Position numbers and translations under genes: made by a program. Shown piece after piece: positions 25,386 to 36,456 of a stretch of 64,000 bases of DNA (its first letter is position 1; every line of letters begins with the position of its first letter). The DNA comes from Alistipes sp. GTDB lineage: Bacteria; Bacteroidota; Bacteroidia; Bacteroidales; Rikenellaceae. The stretch spans positions 44,121-108,120 of the forward strand of contig JAGCMF010000037.1 in assembly GCA_017646625.1 (NCBI GenBank), given 5' to 3'. The notes under the pieces are model-generated. The model worked only from the letters and a program-made list of their open reading frames with translations, did no database searches and had not been told where the DNA came from.

Positions 25386-26785
25386 GAATAACACATTATA
25401 TTTGCATCATACTACTATCTCTTGTCGCACTTTCGTCATGTGGCGTCGCGGTTAAAATGTGTAAGGAGCCGCAGCTAAACATGCCCACAGAGATTGTTGC
25501 GGGAGAACTTGATAGTCTTACTATCGCCGACCTCAACTGGTGGGAGTTTTATGGCGACGAGGTGCTCAAGGGCTTCATAGAGCATGCGCTGAATAATAAC
25601 AAAGATATACTTGCTGCAGCAGAACGTGTTGAGCAGATGCGCCTCCTAACACGCGCCAGCAAATCGGAGCTCTTCCCAAAGATTGGCGCCTCGGTAGCGG
25701 CGGAATATGAAGTGGAGAATTACACCGACGAGGGACATACGGAGGATCTACAGTTAGACCTTAAGGCTAACTTAAGCTGGGAGATTGACCTATGGGGAAA
25801 TATTCGTTGGTCTACGCGTAAGGCGGCTGCCGAGTACCTCGCTACCGTCGAGGCGGAGAGAGCCATGCGCATGACAATAATCGCCGAGGTGGCTACGGCA
25901 TACTACGAACTCATGGCCTTGGAGAATGAGCTACTTATCGTAAACAGAACACTGCAGACGCGCAGCGAGGGCGTTGAGCTTGCTCGTCTGCGCTACGAGG
26001 GTGGCTTGACATCGGAGACGGTCTATCAGCAGGCACAGGTGGAATATGCCACAACAGCATCACTCATACCAGCCATAGAGACAAAGATTGAGGTGACAAA
26101 GAATGCTCTAAAGATGCTCATGGGCGAATATCCCAGCTTCGAGCTTGAGTATGCAAGGATGAGGGTGTTAGATAGAGAGATTCCCTCTGAACTACCCCTG
26201 GGACTACCCTCCGACCTACTCACACGACGCCCAGACCTCCGTGAGTCGGAGCAGAACCTAAAGGCTGCATCGGCGGCAGTGGGCGTGGCATACACAGACC
26301 GTTTTCCAAAATTAGAGATAGGCTTGACAGGAGGCTGGGAGAATGGCGCCCTTGCAAACTTCTTAAGAGCACCATATGGTCTTGCAGTAGGCGAGATAGT
26401 AGCTCCACTATTTGAGTTCGGACGCAGAAAGGCGAAGTACCAGGCAGCCATACACGCATACGACATTGCGCGTCTTAACTATGAGGAGAGGGTCATAGGT
26501 GCATTCCGTGAGGTTAACGACGCCATTGTACGCTATAACAATGCCCGCAAGGCTACAGAGCTAAAGAACGCACTACGTGAGGCAGCACTTAAATATGTAG
26601 AGCTTGCAACATTCCAGTATCGTTATGGCGACACTCGATATATAGATGTGCTCGATGCCCAGCGTCGCTACTTTGATGCACAGATAGGATTGTCGAATGC
26701 CGTGAGAGATGAGTATACAGCACTCATACAACTATACAAATCTCTGGGCGGAGGATGGATGGAACAAGCTGAAGAGGCTGAATAG
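25382..26785 (+). CDS. Outer-membrane efflux factor (TolC/OprM, NodT family) lipoprotein
   Basis: A 467-residue protein with lipobox LSSCG (Cys20) and two TolC-type repeats: helical regions with DLNWWEFYGDEVLKGFIEHALNNNKDILAAAERVEQ and WEIDLWGNIRWSTRKAAAEY in the first, and LTRRPDLRESEQNLKAASAAVGVAYTDRFPKLEIG and PLFEFGRRKAKYQAA in the second. Its ATG overlaps the pump's stop codon (ATGA), so translation is coupled. It completes the tripartite pump. Confidence 0.95.
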   Translation: MRITHYICIILLSLVALSSCGVAVKMCKEPQLNMPTEIVAGELDSLTIADLNWWEFYGDEVLKGFIEHALNNNKDILAAAERVEQMRLLTRASKSELFPKIGASVAAEYEVENYTDEGHTEDLQLDLKANLSWEIDLWGNIRWSTRKAAAEYLATVEAERAMRMTIIAEVATAYYELMALENELLIVNRTLQTRSEGVELARLRYEGGLTSETVYQQAQVEYATTASLIPAIETKIEVTKNALKMLMGEYPSFELEYARMRVLDREIPSELPLGLPSDLLTRRPDLRESEQNLKAASAAVGVAYTDRFPKLEIGLTGGWENGALANFLRAPYGLAVGEIVAPLFEFGRRKAKYQAAIHAYDIARLNYEERVIGAFREVNDAIVRYNNARKATELKNALREAALKYVELATFQYRYGDTRYIDVLDAQRRYFDAQIGLSNAVRDEYTALIQLYKSLGGGWMEQAEEAE

Positions 26786-26788
26786 AGT

Positions 26789-26820
26789 ATATGCGCGGCA
26801 AATACCGCGCATATCTATTT
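26789..26820. terminator. Bidirectional terminator between efflux operon and hydrolase gene
   Basis: ATATGCGCGG (26789-26798) pairs with CCGCGCATAT (26805-26814), followed by CTATTTT. It sits between convergent genes. Confidence 0.8.
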
Positions 26821-26828
26821 TATGGATC

Positions 26829-27896
26829 CTAAATTTTCACACTTACGATAGGTTGCGAAGCATCGCTATCGAGGGGTGACGAGTGATACGTGACCGTGGT
26901 AAAGTCTATGGTCGAGAGATCTATACAGCGGATGCTATTGTTGTACGCCGTCTTATAGTATATCTTACGTGCTGTTAAATCTATAGCCGATGTCCACTGT
27001 GTGGCACTTGGCAGGCTCCTCTCCGACGGGTTCTCGATAGCGATAGGCACGTCGAAGTTATTTAGTATATGGAAGCACTGCAACACCGTCTGCAGACCAT
27101 CGCTGCGCTGGGGCGCACTATTGCGGAAGAAGGCGGCACGCACAAAGCGTGAGGGCGGCGTGAAGTCACCAGGCAGGCCGAGCATCGCAGAACTGCCACC
27201 CAGCGGCTCAAGGGTAAGACCACCAAGGGTGTAATTAGATGCACTACCAGGGCGAAGGTTTACGTAATTCTCAAGGTTGGCTATCTGCCACTCGTAGCCA
27301 GGAGCATTAGTGAGCACTCCAACAGCATTCTCGTAGAAGTGCACCTTGCCATCCACAATCTCCATGACAACCTGACGACCCGACGGCTCACCAATGCGCC
27401 AATGTACAACAGCACTACGTTCAAGGCCTACGATACGCACCTTGCGCACTGCAGCCTTAATCTCATCTATCGAGGCAAACTGTGTGAGCATCCACTGCAC
27501 GACCTGTAAATCGGCAATCGTAAGATCATCCTTGGCAGCATCATATGGTGCATAGCTACCATAACGCGGGAAGAAGAAGAGACCCGCAGAGAGGCCTGCC
27601 TCGTTGATGCCCTCGGCTATAAACTCCCTCTCCACAACCGCGAGACCCACGGTGCCATAGCGCGCAGTATATAGCATGCCATTCATCCCTGTGGGCGTAT
27701 ACGACTGAAGCTTCTCGCCTCGCGGAATGACGACATATTCACTCTTAAGTGCGCCATATGCCCACTCTATGGTGCGAGCCTGCACGTAACTATTATCCGC
27801 TGCCGTGAGTGATATTCCTGTGCAGGCGATTGAGGCGTGTGTGCCGCCACATATCGCAGCGACTCCTAATAGTAATTTTTTCATTATCCCATTCAT
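26829..27896 (-). CDS. Choloylglycine hydrolase family protein (bile salt hydrolase / penicillin V acylase type)
   Basis: 355 residues from ATG 27896 (a start 13 codons upstream is less likely since it precedes the signal peptide). Signal peptide ends at SIA, so Cys25 becomes the N-terminal nucleophile of the mature Ntn hydrolase (CTGISLTAADN). Other family residues: ARTIEW (Arg41, with Glu44 where Gram-positive enzymes have Asp), LTNAPGYEWQ (Asn) and PGDFTPPSRFVRAA (Arg). The enzyme hydrolyses amide bonds: conjugated bile salts, penicillin V or N-acyl signals. Substrate cannot be assigned by eye. Exported to periplasm or surface. Transcribed alone, toward a terminator shared with the efflux operon. 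Confidence 0.9.
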   Translation of the reverse strand: MNGIMKKLLLGVAAICGGTHASIACTGISLTAADNSYVQARTIEWAYGALKSEYVVIPRGEKLQSYTPTGMNGMLYTARYGTVGLAVVEREFIAEGINEAGLSAGLFFFPRYGSYAPYDAAKDDLTIADLQVVQWMLTQFASIDEIKAAVRKVRIVGLERSAVVHWRIGEPSGRQVVMEIVDGKVHFYENAVGVLTNAPGYEWQIANLENYVNLRPGSASNYTLGGLTLEPLGGSSAMLGLPGDFTPPSRFVRAAFFRNSAPQRSDGLQTVLQCFHILNNFDVPIAIENPSERSLPSATQWTSAIDLTARKIYYKTAYNNSIRCIDLSTIDFTTVTYHSSPLDSDASQPIVSVKI

Positions 27897-27960
27897 AATA
27901 TTTCGTAATTTTATTGTTCGTGGTACAACATACATAAATCACGCCAACGTATACATAGAT

Positions 27961-27995
27961 AAAAAAAAGAGGCTACTCCAAAGCGGAATAGCCTC
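27961..27995 (-). terminator. Terminator after the 104-residue acidic protein gene
   Basis: Minus-strand GAGGCTATTCC pairs with GGAGTAGCCTC (plus 27969-27979 with 27985-27995, one mismatch), followed by eight Ts. Confidence 0.88.
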
Positions 27996-28014
27996 CATGC
28001 GATGTATATTTTTT

Positions 28015-28329
28015 TTAGAACTCGTCGTCAGCAACATCATCTGATGGTGAATCAGCCAACTCGTCAGCACCCTTCAAGTCGTCATCATCGTAGTATCCAT
28101 CGTTGTCATCATCCTGACCATCATCTACCTTAACATCAATCTTGACCATGTAGTAAGTATCCTCTGTCTCGTAAGGTACGGTATAGAAGAATGAGCCATC
28201 GGGCTTGTCGTAGCGCATCATAACCTCGCTAAAACCAAGAGGATAGAGTGCCTTTACTTCTGCCTGCTGCTCGGGTGTTAGATTGTGAAAACTTGTGATA
28301 AGACGTCTCTTCGTACTATTAGTAGCCAT
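28015..28329 (-). CDS. Small acidic conserved protein, unknown function
   Basis: A 104-residue protein. The first 65 residues look folded (ITSFHNLTPEQQAEVKALYPLGFSEVMMRYDKPDGSFFYTVPYETEDTYYMVKIDVKVD); the rest is an Asp-rich disordered tail (DDGQDDDNDGYYDDDD). The pattern is familiar from conserved Bacteroidales hypothetical proteins. No signal peptide. It is flanked by a strong terminator and the ligA promoter region, so it is a single-gene unit. No function proposed. Confidence 0.75.
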   Translation of the reverse strand: MATNSTKRRLITSFHNLTPEQQAEVKALYPLGFSEVMMRYDKPDGSFFYTVPYETEDTYYMVKIDVKVDDGQDDDNDGYYDDDDLKGADELADSPSDDVADDEF

Positions 28330-28447
28330 AAAATTATTTTAACGTTTAACTTCGAAAATTCTCAATATATATTTCGCACCAAATACTATTGTCACGAAAT
28401 TTTCCGCAAATGTAACTACAATTTGATAATGTGCAAGCATTGCGTAA

Positions 28448-30631
<2,184 letters not shown>

Positions 30632-30668
30632 TTGCAAACATATATTTAGAGACAAACTTTTTACACAC

Positions 30669-31556
30669 ATGATACAAGATATGATAAAGGGTGTAGGCGT
30701 GGCGCTGATAACCCCATTTGACAACTACAAGGTAGACTACAAGGCGCTGGAACGCATGGTGGAGCATGTCATTAACGGCGGCGTAGACTACATCGTGGCC
30801 CTCGGCTCGACAGCAGAGACGGCAACACTATCACAATCCGAGAGACAGCGCGTATTGCGCTTCATCATAGAGCACACCAAGGGTCGCGTGCCCGTAGTGG
30901 TGGGCATGGGGGGTAATGACACCTACGCCCTCGTATCCGAGCTACGTAGCTACGACCTATCGGGTGCAGTGGCCATATTAAGCGTAGTGCCATACTACAA
31001 TAAACCTTCACAAGAGGGCATATACCGCCACTACATGGCCGTTGCCGAGGCATCACCTGTGCCTGTAATATTATACAATGTACCAGGCCGCACGGGTGTT
31101 AACATGACAGCTGAAACAACACTACGCCTGGCTAATGCCTCACGCAACATCGTGGCAGTAAAGGAGGCCTCGGGCAACATCGAGCAGATGCAGCGCATCA
31201 TAGATGGCAGACCTGCAGACTTTCTTGTTCTATCGGGCGACGATGGCATCACCGTTGAGCTCGTAAAGCGTGGCGGCAATGGCGTAATATCAGTTGCTGC
31301 AAATGCCTTCCCCAAGCGCTTCTGCGACTGTGTGCACAAAGCAATGGAGGGTAACATCGCCGAGGCAGAGACCATAATGGCAGATTTGACAGAGCCAATA
31401 TCGCTACTCTTCCGTGAGGGTAACCCCACAGGCATAAAGAGCATGACGGCAGCGATGGGCATAACACGTGCCGAGGTGCGTCTACCCCTTGTTGAGGGCA
31501 GCGACACGCTATACCACGACATCAAAAGTGCCATCACGAAATACGAACTACGCTAA
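30669..31556 (+). CDS. dapA: 4-hydroxy-tetrahydrodipicolinate synthase
   Basis: Condenses pyruvate and aspartate semialdehyde, first step of the lysine/meso-diaminopimelate pathway that feeds peptidoglycan. 295 residues from ATG 30669; an in-frame frame extends back to 30597 but lies inside ligA and adds no family sequence. TIM barrel with Schiff-base Lys165 (AVKEASG), Tyr136 (ILYNVPGRTG) and the N-terminal KGVGVALITPF motif. Begins 37 bp after ligA and may be cotranscribed. Confidence 0.96.
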   Translation: MIQDMIKGVGVALITPFDNYKVDYKALERMVEHVINGGVDYIVALGSTAETATLSQSERQRVLRFIIEHTKGRVPVVVGMGGNDTYALVSELRSYDLSGAVAILSVVPYYNKPSQEGIYRHYMAVAEASPVPVILYNVPGRTGVNMTAETTLRLANASRNIVAVKEASGNIEQMQRIIDGRPADFLVLSGDDGITVELVKRGGNGVISVAANAFPKRFCDCVHKAMEGNIAEAETIMADLTEPISLLFREGNPTGIKSMTAAMGITRAEVRLPLVEGSDTLYHDIKSAITKYELR

Positions 31557-31583
31557 CATTTACGTTGTTCTATAAAAAAGAGT

Positions 31584-32351
31584 ATGACAAAATATATTAA
31601 GCGATTAATACTTATTATTTCGGCCATAGTAACACTTTGCGGCACATCAATAGCACAGGAGGAGACGACGATACGCGTGCCTGATGAGGATGACATTATC
31701 CATCAGACGCTATCTACAACATCGCCCTACTACTACACAAACCTGATGCTTAAGTATACGATGGGTAATGAGCCCCTCACAGACCTCGAGTACTACTATC
31801 TATACTATGGCTTTTTATACCAGGAACGCTACCGTCCGTTTGTTGAGAATAGGGCACTGGATAATATGCTCGACATCATGTCGCGCATAGACCCCGAACG
31901 CCCCAAGGTAGGCGACCTTGAGGACCTCATAGAGGCGGGCATAGAGTCTATGGATTTAGATCCCTTCAACCCGAAGATGCTCAACATGATGGCCTTCGCC
32001 TACGGATGTCTCGACGACCCACAGCGCGAGAAGCTATACTTCGACCACCTAAACGGCATACTCAAGGCCATAGAGTCGTCGGGCACAGGACGTAAGGAGG
32101 AGTCACCATGGCACATACTCATGTTCTCACACGCCTACGACGTGCTGGCAGCAAAGGGATATGCCTACAATGAGAGTCGCATAATAAGTCGCAGCGTGGA
32201 GTATGTACCTCTACTACGCAAGACACACGACAACATAAAGGGTTTCTACTTCGACTATAGCCGCGTATATCGCAACAAGCCAGACGATGTGACAATACGT
32301 CGCGACAGAACATGGCAGTTTAATAACTTGAAGCCTCAAGAGTATAAGTAA
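31584..32351 (+). CDS. Exported DUF4919-like protein
   Basis: A 255-residue protein with a signal peptide ending near SIAQ (residue 25). The body has the features I associate with DUF4919 (TNLMLKYTMGNEPLTDLEYYYLYYGFLYQERYRPF, and NPKMLNMMAFAYGCL, a TPR-like helical stretch). No catalytic motif. It lies 27 bp after dapA and may be the last gene of that unit. Function unknown; periplasmic location inferred. Confidence 0.7.
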   Translation: MTKYIKRLILIISAIVTLCGTSIAQEETTIRVPDEDDIIHQTLSTTSPYYYTNLMLKYTMGNEPLTDLEYYYLYYGFLYQERYRPFVENRALDNMLDIMSRIDPERPKVGDLEDLIEAGIESMDLDPFNPKMLNMMAFAYGCLDDPQREKLYFDHLNGILKAIESSGTGRKEESPWHILMFSHAYDVLAAKGYAYNESRIISRSVEYVPLLRKTHDNIKGFYFDYSRVYRNKPDDVTIRRDRTWQFNNLKPQEYK

Positions 32352-32362
32352 ATGTTTTTTTA

Positions 32363-32370
32363 TACCTTTG
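32363..32370 (+). promoter_or_regulatory. -7 box of the C11 peptidase gene
   Basis: TACCTTTG, 22 bp before ATG 32392. Its position excludes the in-frame start at 32368. Confidence 0.65.
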
Positions 32371-32391
32371 CACTCTCAATTATACAAGAAT

Positions 32392-33885
32392 ATGAAGAAG
32401 ATTACTACATACATAACATACATCATCTTGTCAGCAGTGGTCATGCTAACAGGCTGCGAGCAGACTCCTTCACGATACTACAATATCAGCATAAACCAAC
32501 ATGTAAGCTGCGCTTTTGACCACCACATATGCCAGATTAAGTATCAACTCATGGGCGACAGTCTTACTGGAGATGAGCACATTGCCACAGCCTCAACGAC
32601 AGCCGACTGGATTATTAACATCGACAACTCAAAGGCGGGAGTGTTAGCCATAGAGGTGATGGATAACGAGGGCGATATGCGCAGTGCCACCATAGAGGTA
32701 GGCGCGGAGGGCCATATGAGCACCACAATCACACTCACACAGCTTGCTGTACCCACAGAGACATCACACACGCTGATGTACTACTTCTTTGGCACAAGCC
32801 TCGGTCGCTTCTTCAACGACAACATATCGGATGCCAAGAGTGCTATATCCACAGGTATCCTCGGCAACAACAACCGCGTGCTATACCTACGACAGAATAG
32901 CAGCACTACGGGCTACATAGGTGAGCTATGCTACGACCCTATAAACAAGAGTTGTATTGAACGACACATCAAAGATATCACCATTGAGGGCTCACACCTC
33001 ACGCCCGAGCAGATAGGTCAGCACATAGCATCCATGGCCGCAGAGGCTCCTGCCGACCGCTACGGTATGATTATGGCGGGTCATGGCCAGGGGTGGTTGA
33101 CACGTGATATAGTAAACGGAGAGAGTGGAGCATCGGTATTCAGCATGTATGGCGAGGATACATGGGCACCGGCTTTTGGAGCAGAGATAACACGTGCCTT
33201 TGGTGAATCGAACGTATGCATGAACATACCTGAACTTGCCGAGGGAATAGAGTCGTCAGAGGTGGAACTCGACTACATACTCTTTGACGCCTGCTTCATG
33301 TCCAACATAGAGGCTATATACGATCTACGCAACACTGCCAACTACATCATAGCCTCGCCATGCGAGATTATGGGTAGAGGCTTCCCATACCATCGCACAC
33401 TACCCCACCTCTTTGTGGAGGGTGGCACAAGAAGTGACCTAAAGAGTGCTGCGGAGAGCTACTACCTATACTATCGTGACGAATATGCCAGCAACTCACG
33501 CTGCGGATCTGTTGCCCTATACGACTGTAGAGAGATAGATGCCCTCACCGAGATAACGGCACAGATTCTCACCACGGCGACTGACAACTATGATAGGAGC
33601 AAACTACAGACATACGAGGGAAAGAATGTACATATATTCTATGACTTTGGTCAGTGGGTAAGAACTATAGCAACAGACCCAGTTACACTCGATGCCTTCA
33701 ACGAGCAACTATCGCGCACTATCATAGCAAAGTATACGCTGCCCACATTCTACTCGGCATATGGCTCGTTTGGCACACATAAGATAGATGTAGAGCAGTA
33801 CACAGGCATTACCACATCGGCACCAAGCACAGCCTATCCAGAGGCATGGCACAAGACATCGTGGTATAAAGAGGTATGGGAATAG
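32392..33885 (+). CDS. Clostripain-family (C11) cysteine peptidase lipoprotein
   Basis: 497 residues from ATG 32392. Lipobox LTGC (Cys20). An N-terminal beta domain (about 25-125, resembling a BACON/Ig-like fold) precedes the C11 domain, with catalytic His231 in GHGQGW and Cys301 in FDACFMSNIE, followed by IASPCEIMGRGFPY. Clostripain relatives cleave after Arg or Lys and gut members process self and host proteins. Being a lipoprotein, it probably acts at the cell surface. The ending is typical of the family; no C-terminal sorting domain is seen. Confidence 0.88.
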   Translation: MKKITTYITYIILSAVVMLTGCEQTPSRYYNISINQHVSCAFDHHICQIKYQLMGDSLTGDEHIATASTTADWIINIDNSKAGVLAIEVMDNEGDMRSATIEVGAEGHMSTTITLTQLAVPTETSHTLMYYFFGTSLGRFFNDNISDAKSAISTGILGNNNRVLYLRQNSSTTGYIGELCYDPINKSCIERHIKDITIEGSHLTPEQIGQHIASMAAEAPADRYGMIMAGHGQGWLTRDIVNGESGASVFSMYGEDTWAPAFGAEITRAFGESNVCMNIPELAEGIESSEVELDYILFDACFMSNIEAIYDLRNTANYIIASPCEIMGRGFPYHRTLPHLFVEGGTRSDLKSAAESYYLYYRDEYASNSRCGSVALYDCREIDALTEITAQILTTATDNYDRSKLQTYEGKNVHIFYDFGQWVRTIATDPVTLDAFNEQLSRTIIAKYTLPTFYSAYGSFGTHKIDVEQYTGITTSAPSTAYPEAWHKTSWYKEVWE

Positions 33886-33904
33886 GAAATTAAATATATT
33901 TTGC

Positions 33905-33912
33905 TATCTTTG
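33905..33912 (+). promoter_or_regulatory. -7 box of ffh
   Basis: TATCTTTG, 53 bp before the ffh start. Confidence 0.55.
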
Positions 33913-33965
33913 CAGCCAATTTAACAACACTAATTTGTTTATAATAACTTAATAAGATACCCATC

Positions 33966-35306
33966 ATGTTTGAAAATCTAACCGAGAAACTCGAACGATC
34001 GTTTAAGATTCTTAAGGGCGAGGGTCGCATATCAGAGATTAACGTCGCTGAAACACTCAAGGAGATACGTCGTGCTCTTATCGACGCCGATGTCAACTAT
34101 AAGGTTGCAAAGACATTCACCGATGAGGTGAAGCAGAAGGCCTTGGGTCAGGATGTGCTTCGTTCAGTGAAGCCTGGCCAGATGATGACCAAGATTGTAC
34201 GCGACGAGCTTGCTGCACTGATGGGTGGCACAGCCACAGACATCCGCCTTGAGGGTAACCCTGCCATAATACTTATCGCAGGTCTTCAGGGCTCTGGTAA
34301 GACAACATTCTCGGGTAAGCTCGCAGGACACATCAAGAGCAAGAAGGGTCGCCAGGTGCTCCTCGTTGCTGGCGACGTATACCGCCCTGCAGCCATCGAC
34401 CAGCTCAAGATCCTCGGCCAGACAGTAGGCGTAGAGGTATATACCGAGCCAGGAAACAACAATCCTGTGGAGATTGCAGAGAACGCCATCAAGTATGCTC
34501 GACAGAAGTCCTTCAATACCGTTATCATCGATACAGCGGGTCGTCTTGCTGTGGATGAGGCGATGATGGTGGAGATTACAGCCATTAAGGCCGCCGTGAA
34601 ACCATCGGAGACACTCTTCGTTGTTGACTCAATGACGGGTCAGGATGCTGTAAATACCGCCAAGGAGTTTAACGACCGCCTCGACTTCGACGGTGTGGTA
34701 CTCACAAAGCTCGATGGTGACACACGTGGTGGTGCTGCCATATCTATACGTTCTGTTGTAGACAAGCCTTTGAAGTTCATCTCTGCAGGCGAGAAGATGG
34801 ATGCCCTACAGGTATTCCACCCAGAACGTATGGCAGATCGTATCCTCGGCATGGGTGACGTAGTATCACTCGTGGAACGCGCACAGGAGCAGTTCGATGA
34901 GGAGCAGGCACGAAAGCTAAAGAAGAAGCTCATCAAGGATCAGTTTAACTTCAACGACTTCCGTGATCAGATTGCACAGATAAAGAAGATGGGCAACCTC
35001 AAGGACTTGGCATCGATGATTCCAGGCATGGGCAAGATGCTTAAGAATGTAGATATCCCAGATGACGCATTCAAGCAGACAGAGGCCATCATCGACTCAA
35101 TGACACCTGCAGAACGCGAGCAGCCAGAGATTATCAACGCACGCCGTCGTGAACGTATCGCCAAGGGTTCTGGTACTACCGTGGCTGACGTCAATCGTCT
35201 TCTCAAGCAGTTTGAGGATACACGCAAGATGATGAAGACAGTTGCTGGCGGTGGCTTCCAGCAGCAGATGCAGCGCATGCAGCGCGGAGGTATGCGCCGC
35301 CGATAG
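33966..35306 (+). CDS. ffh: Signal recognition particle protein Ffh (SRP54)
   Basis: GTPase that binds signal sequences on nascent chains and delivers them to FtsY and the Sec/YidC machinery. 446 residues: N domain (1-85), G domain with GLQGSGKTTF (106-115), DTAGR, TKLDGDTRGGAA, and the Met-rich M domain ending QQQMQRMQRGGMRRR. Normal length. Followed by a large palindromic element and a terminator. Confidence 0.97.
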   Translation: MFENLTEKLERSFKILKGEGRISEINVAETLKEIRRALIDADVNYKVAKTFTDEVKQKALGQDVLRSVKPGQMMTKIVRDELAALMGGTATDIRLEGNPAIILIAGLQGSGKTTFSGKLAGHIKSKKGRQVLLVAGDVYRPAAIDQLKILGQTVGVEVYTEPGNNNPVEIAENAIKYARQKSFNTVIIDTAGRLAVDEAMMVEITAIKAAVKPSETLFVVDSMTGQDAVNTAKEFNDRLDFDGVVLTKLDGDTRGGAAISIRSVVDKPLKFISAGEKMDALQVFHPERMADRILGMGDVVSLVERAQEQFDEEQARKLKKKLIKDQFNFNDFRDQIAQIKKMGNLKDLASMIPGMGKMLKNVDIPDDAFKQTEAIIDSMTPAEREQPEIINARRRERIAKGSGTTVADVNRLLKQFEDTRKMMKTVAGGGFQQQMQRMQRGGMRRR

Positions 35307-35332
35307 TAGTCACCATACACATACAAACAATT

Positions 35333-35452
35333 GAGAGTGAATAAAAAGTGTATTTTGTCGTTACGCTTGCCCTCAAAATGCTCATTTACGCACAGTAAAC
35401 TCCGCTTTTTCGGGCTTCGCAAGCCTAAAACTACATCTTTTTATTCACTCTC
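35333..35452. repeat. 120-bp long imperfect palindrome (MITE-like or intergenic repeat element)
   Basis: GAGAGTGAATAAAAAG (35333-35348) is an exact 16-bp inverted repeat of 35437-35452, and pairing continues inward imperfectly (TGTATTTTG against the complement of CTAAAACTACA, and further GCTTGC/GCAAG and TTTAC/GTAAA blocks). The 120 bp encode nothing plausible. It resembles the palindromic intergenic repeats seen in many Bacteroidales genomes; only one copy is in this window. Confidence 0.75.
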
Positions 35453-35465
35453 CCAACATATTGAA

Positions 35466-35495
35466 GGGCTGACTAATTTACTTTTTAGTCAGCCC
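35466..35495. terminator. Bidirectional terminator between ffh and dacA
   Basis: GGGCTGACTAA (35466-35476) pairs perfectly with TTAGTCAGCCC (35485-35495). It lies between convergent genes. Confidence 0.8.
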
Positions 35496-35508
35496 TATAT
35501 ATTTAATC

Positions 35509-36309
35509 TTATGACTCCTGCTCCTCGCGACGCCTATCGTTTTTGCGCATGAGAGCACGAATAGCAACCTCGAGACGCTGTGGCTCTATGTTACGCTTGA
35601 TGACAGAGTCGTGTGCAAGAGATATGCCTCCTGTCTCCTCGGATACGGCAATGACGATAGCATCCGACACCTCACTCATGCCGAGGGCTGCACGATGACG
35701 CATACCATATGACTTGGGCACCTCCTGCTGTGTTGAGGGAAGCACACACTTTGCTGCTACAACCCTATTACCATGTATCACAACGCCTCCATCGTGCAAG
35801 GGCGCATTCTTAAAGAAGATATTCTCGAGCAATGCCGTTGACACCTTGGCATCGATAGAGATGCCACTCTCCTCAACCACACCCAAGTCATTGAGCTGGC
35901 GTATGATGATGAGTGCTCCCACCTTCTGCTCACCCATCTCCTGACACGCCACGACGATAGGCTTAAGATCAATATCATTCTCCGACTTACGAGCACGCAG
36001 GTTGAAGATACGTGACAACCACTCAAAACGACCTCGCTGTCGACCTATGACCTGTAGGAAGTGACGTATCTCGGGCTGGAAGATAATAAGTATGGCGAGG
36101 ACACCGACAGAGATAATCTGACCGAGGATAGTGGAGAAGAGCACAAGGTTGAAGGTCTTAACCAAAATCCAAACAAGATATATCACGAAGATGCCAACCA
36201 TGATATATGGGGCACTTGTACCGCGCATAGCACGATAAGCACCATAAAGCAGCGATGCCACCAAGAATATATCTATTAAGTCTATGAACTTAATTGGTAT
36301 AAATCCCAT
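35509..36309 (-). CDS. dacA: Diadenylate cyclase CdaA (c-di-AMP synthase)
   Basis: Makes the second messenger c-di-AMP from two ATP. 266 residues: three N-terminal transmembrane segments (about 10-95) and the DAC domain, with DGG (Asp173-Gly175) and RHR (Arg204-Arg206) active-site motifs and a SEETGGIS segment. CdaA-type membrane cyclases usually control osmolyte/potassium balance and wall homeostasis. No glmM or ybbR-like gene is adjacent, unlike the Firmicutes operon. Stands alone between two terminators. Confidence 0.95.
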   Translation of the reverse strand: MGFIPIKFIDLIDIFLVASLLYGAYRAMRGTSAPYIMVGIFVIYLVWILVKTFNLVLFSTILGQIISVGVLAILIIFQPEIRHFLQVIGRQRGRFEWLSRIFNLRARKSENDIDLKPIVVACQEMGEQKVGALIIIRQLNDLGVVEESGISIDAKVSTALLENIFFKNAPLHDGGVVIHGNRVVAAKCVLPSTQQEVPKSYGMRHRAALGMSEVSDAIVIAVSEETGGISLAHDSVIKRNIEPQRLEVAIRALMRKNDRRREEQES

Positions 36310-36360
36310 GTTTCAAAGGTTTCTATGCCCGAAAAAATCTCTGGGCGCTAAATTAGTTAA

Positions 36361-36401
36361 AAAAGAGAGTGAGCAACTGACGCGTTACGGCACTCTCTTT
36401 T
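36361..36401 (-). terminator. Terminator after the OmpH-like gene
   Basis: AAAAGAGAGTG (36361-36371) is an inverted repeat of CACTCTCTTTT (36391-36401); minus-strand T-run follows. It separates the OmpH-like gene from dacA downstream. Confidence 0.8.
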
Positions 36402-36456
36402 ATTAATCAGCCTACGAGGACTCTACCTTAAGCCCCCAAGTGCTGTCGTAGATATA

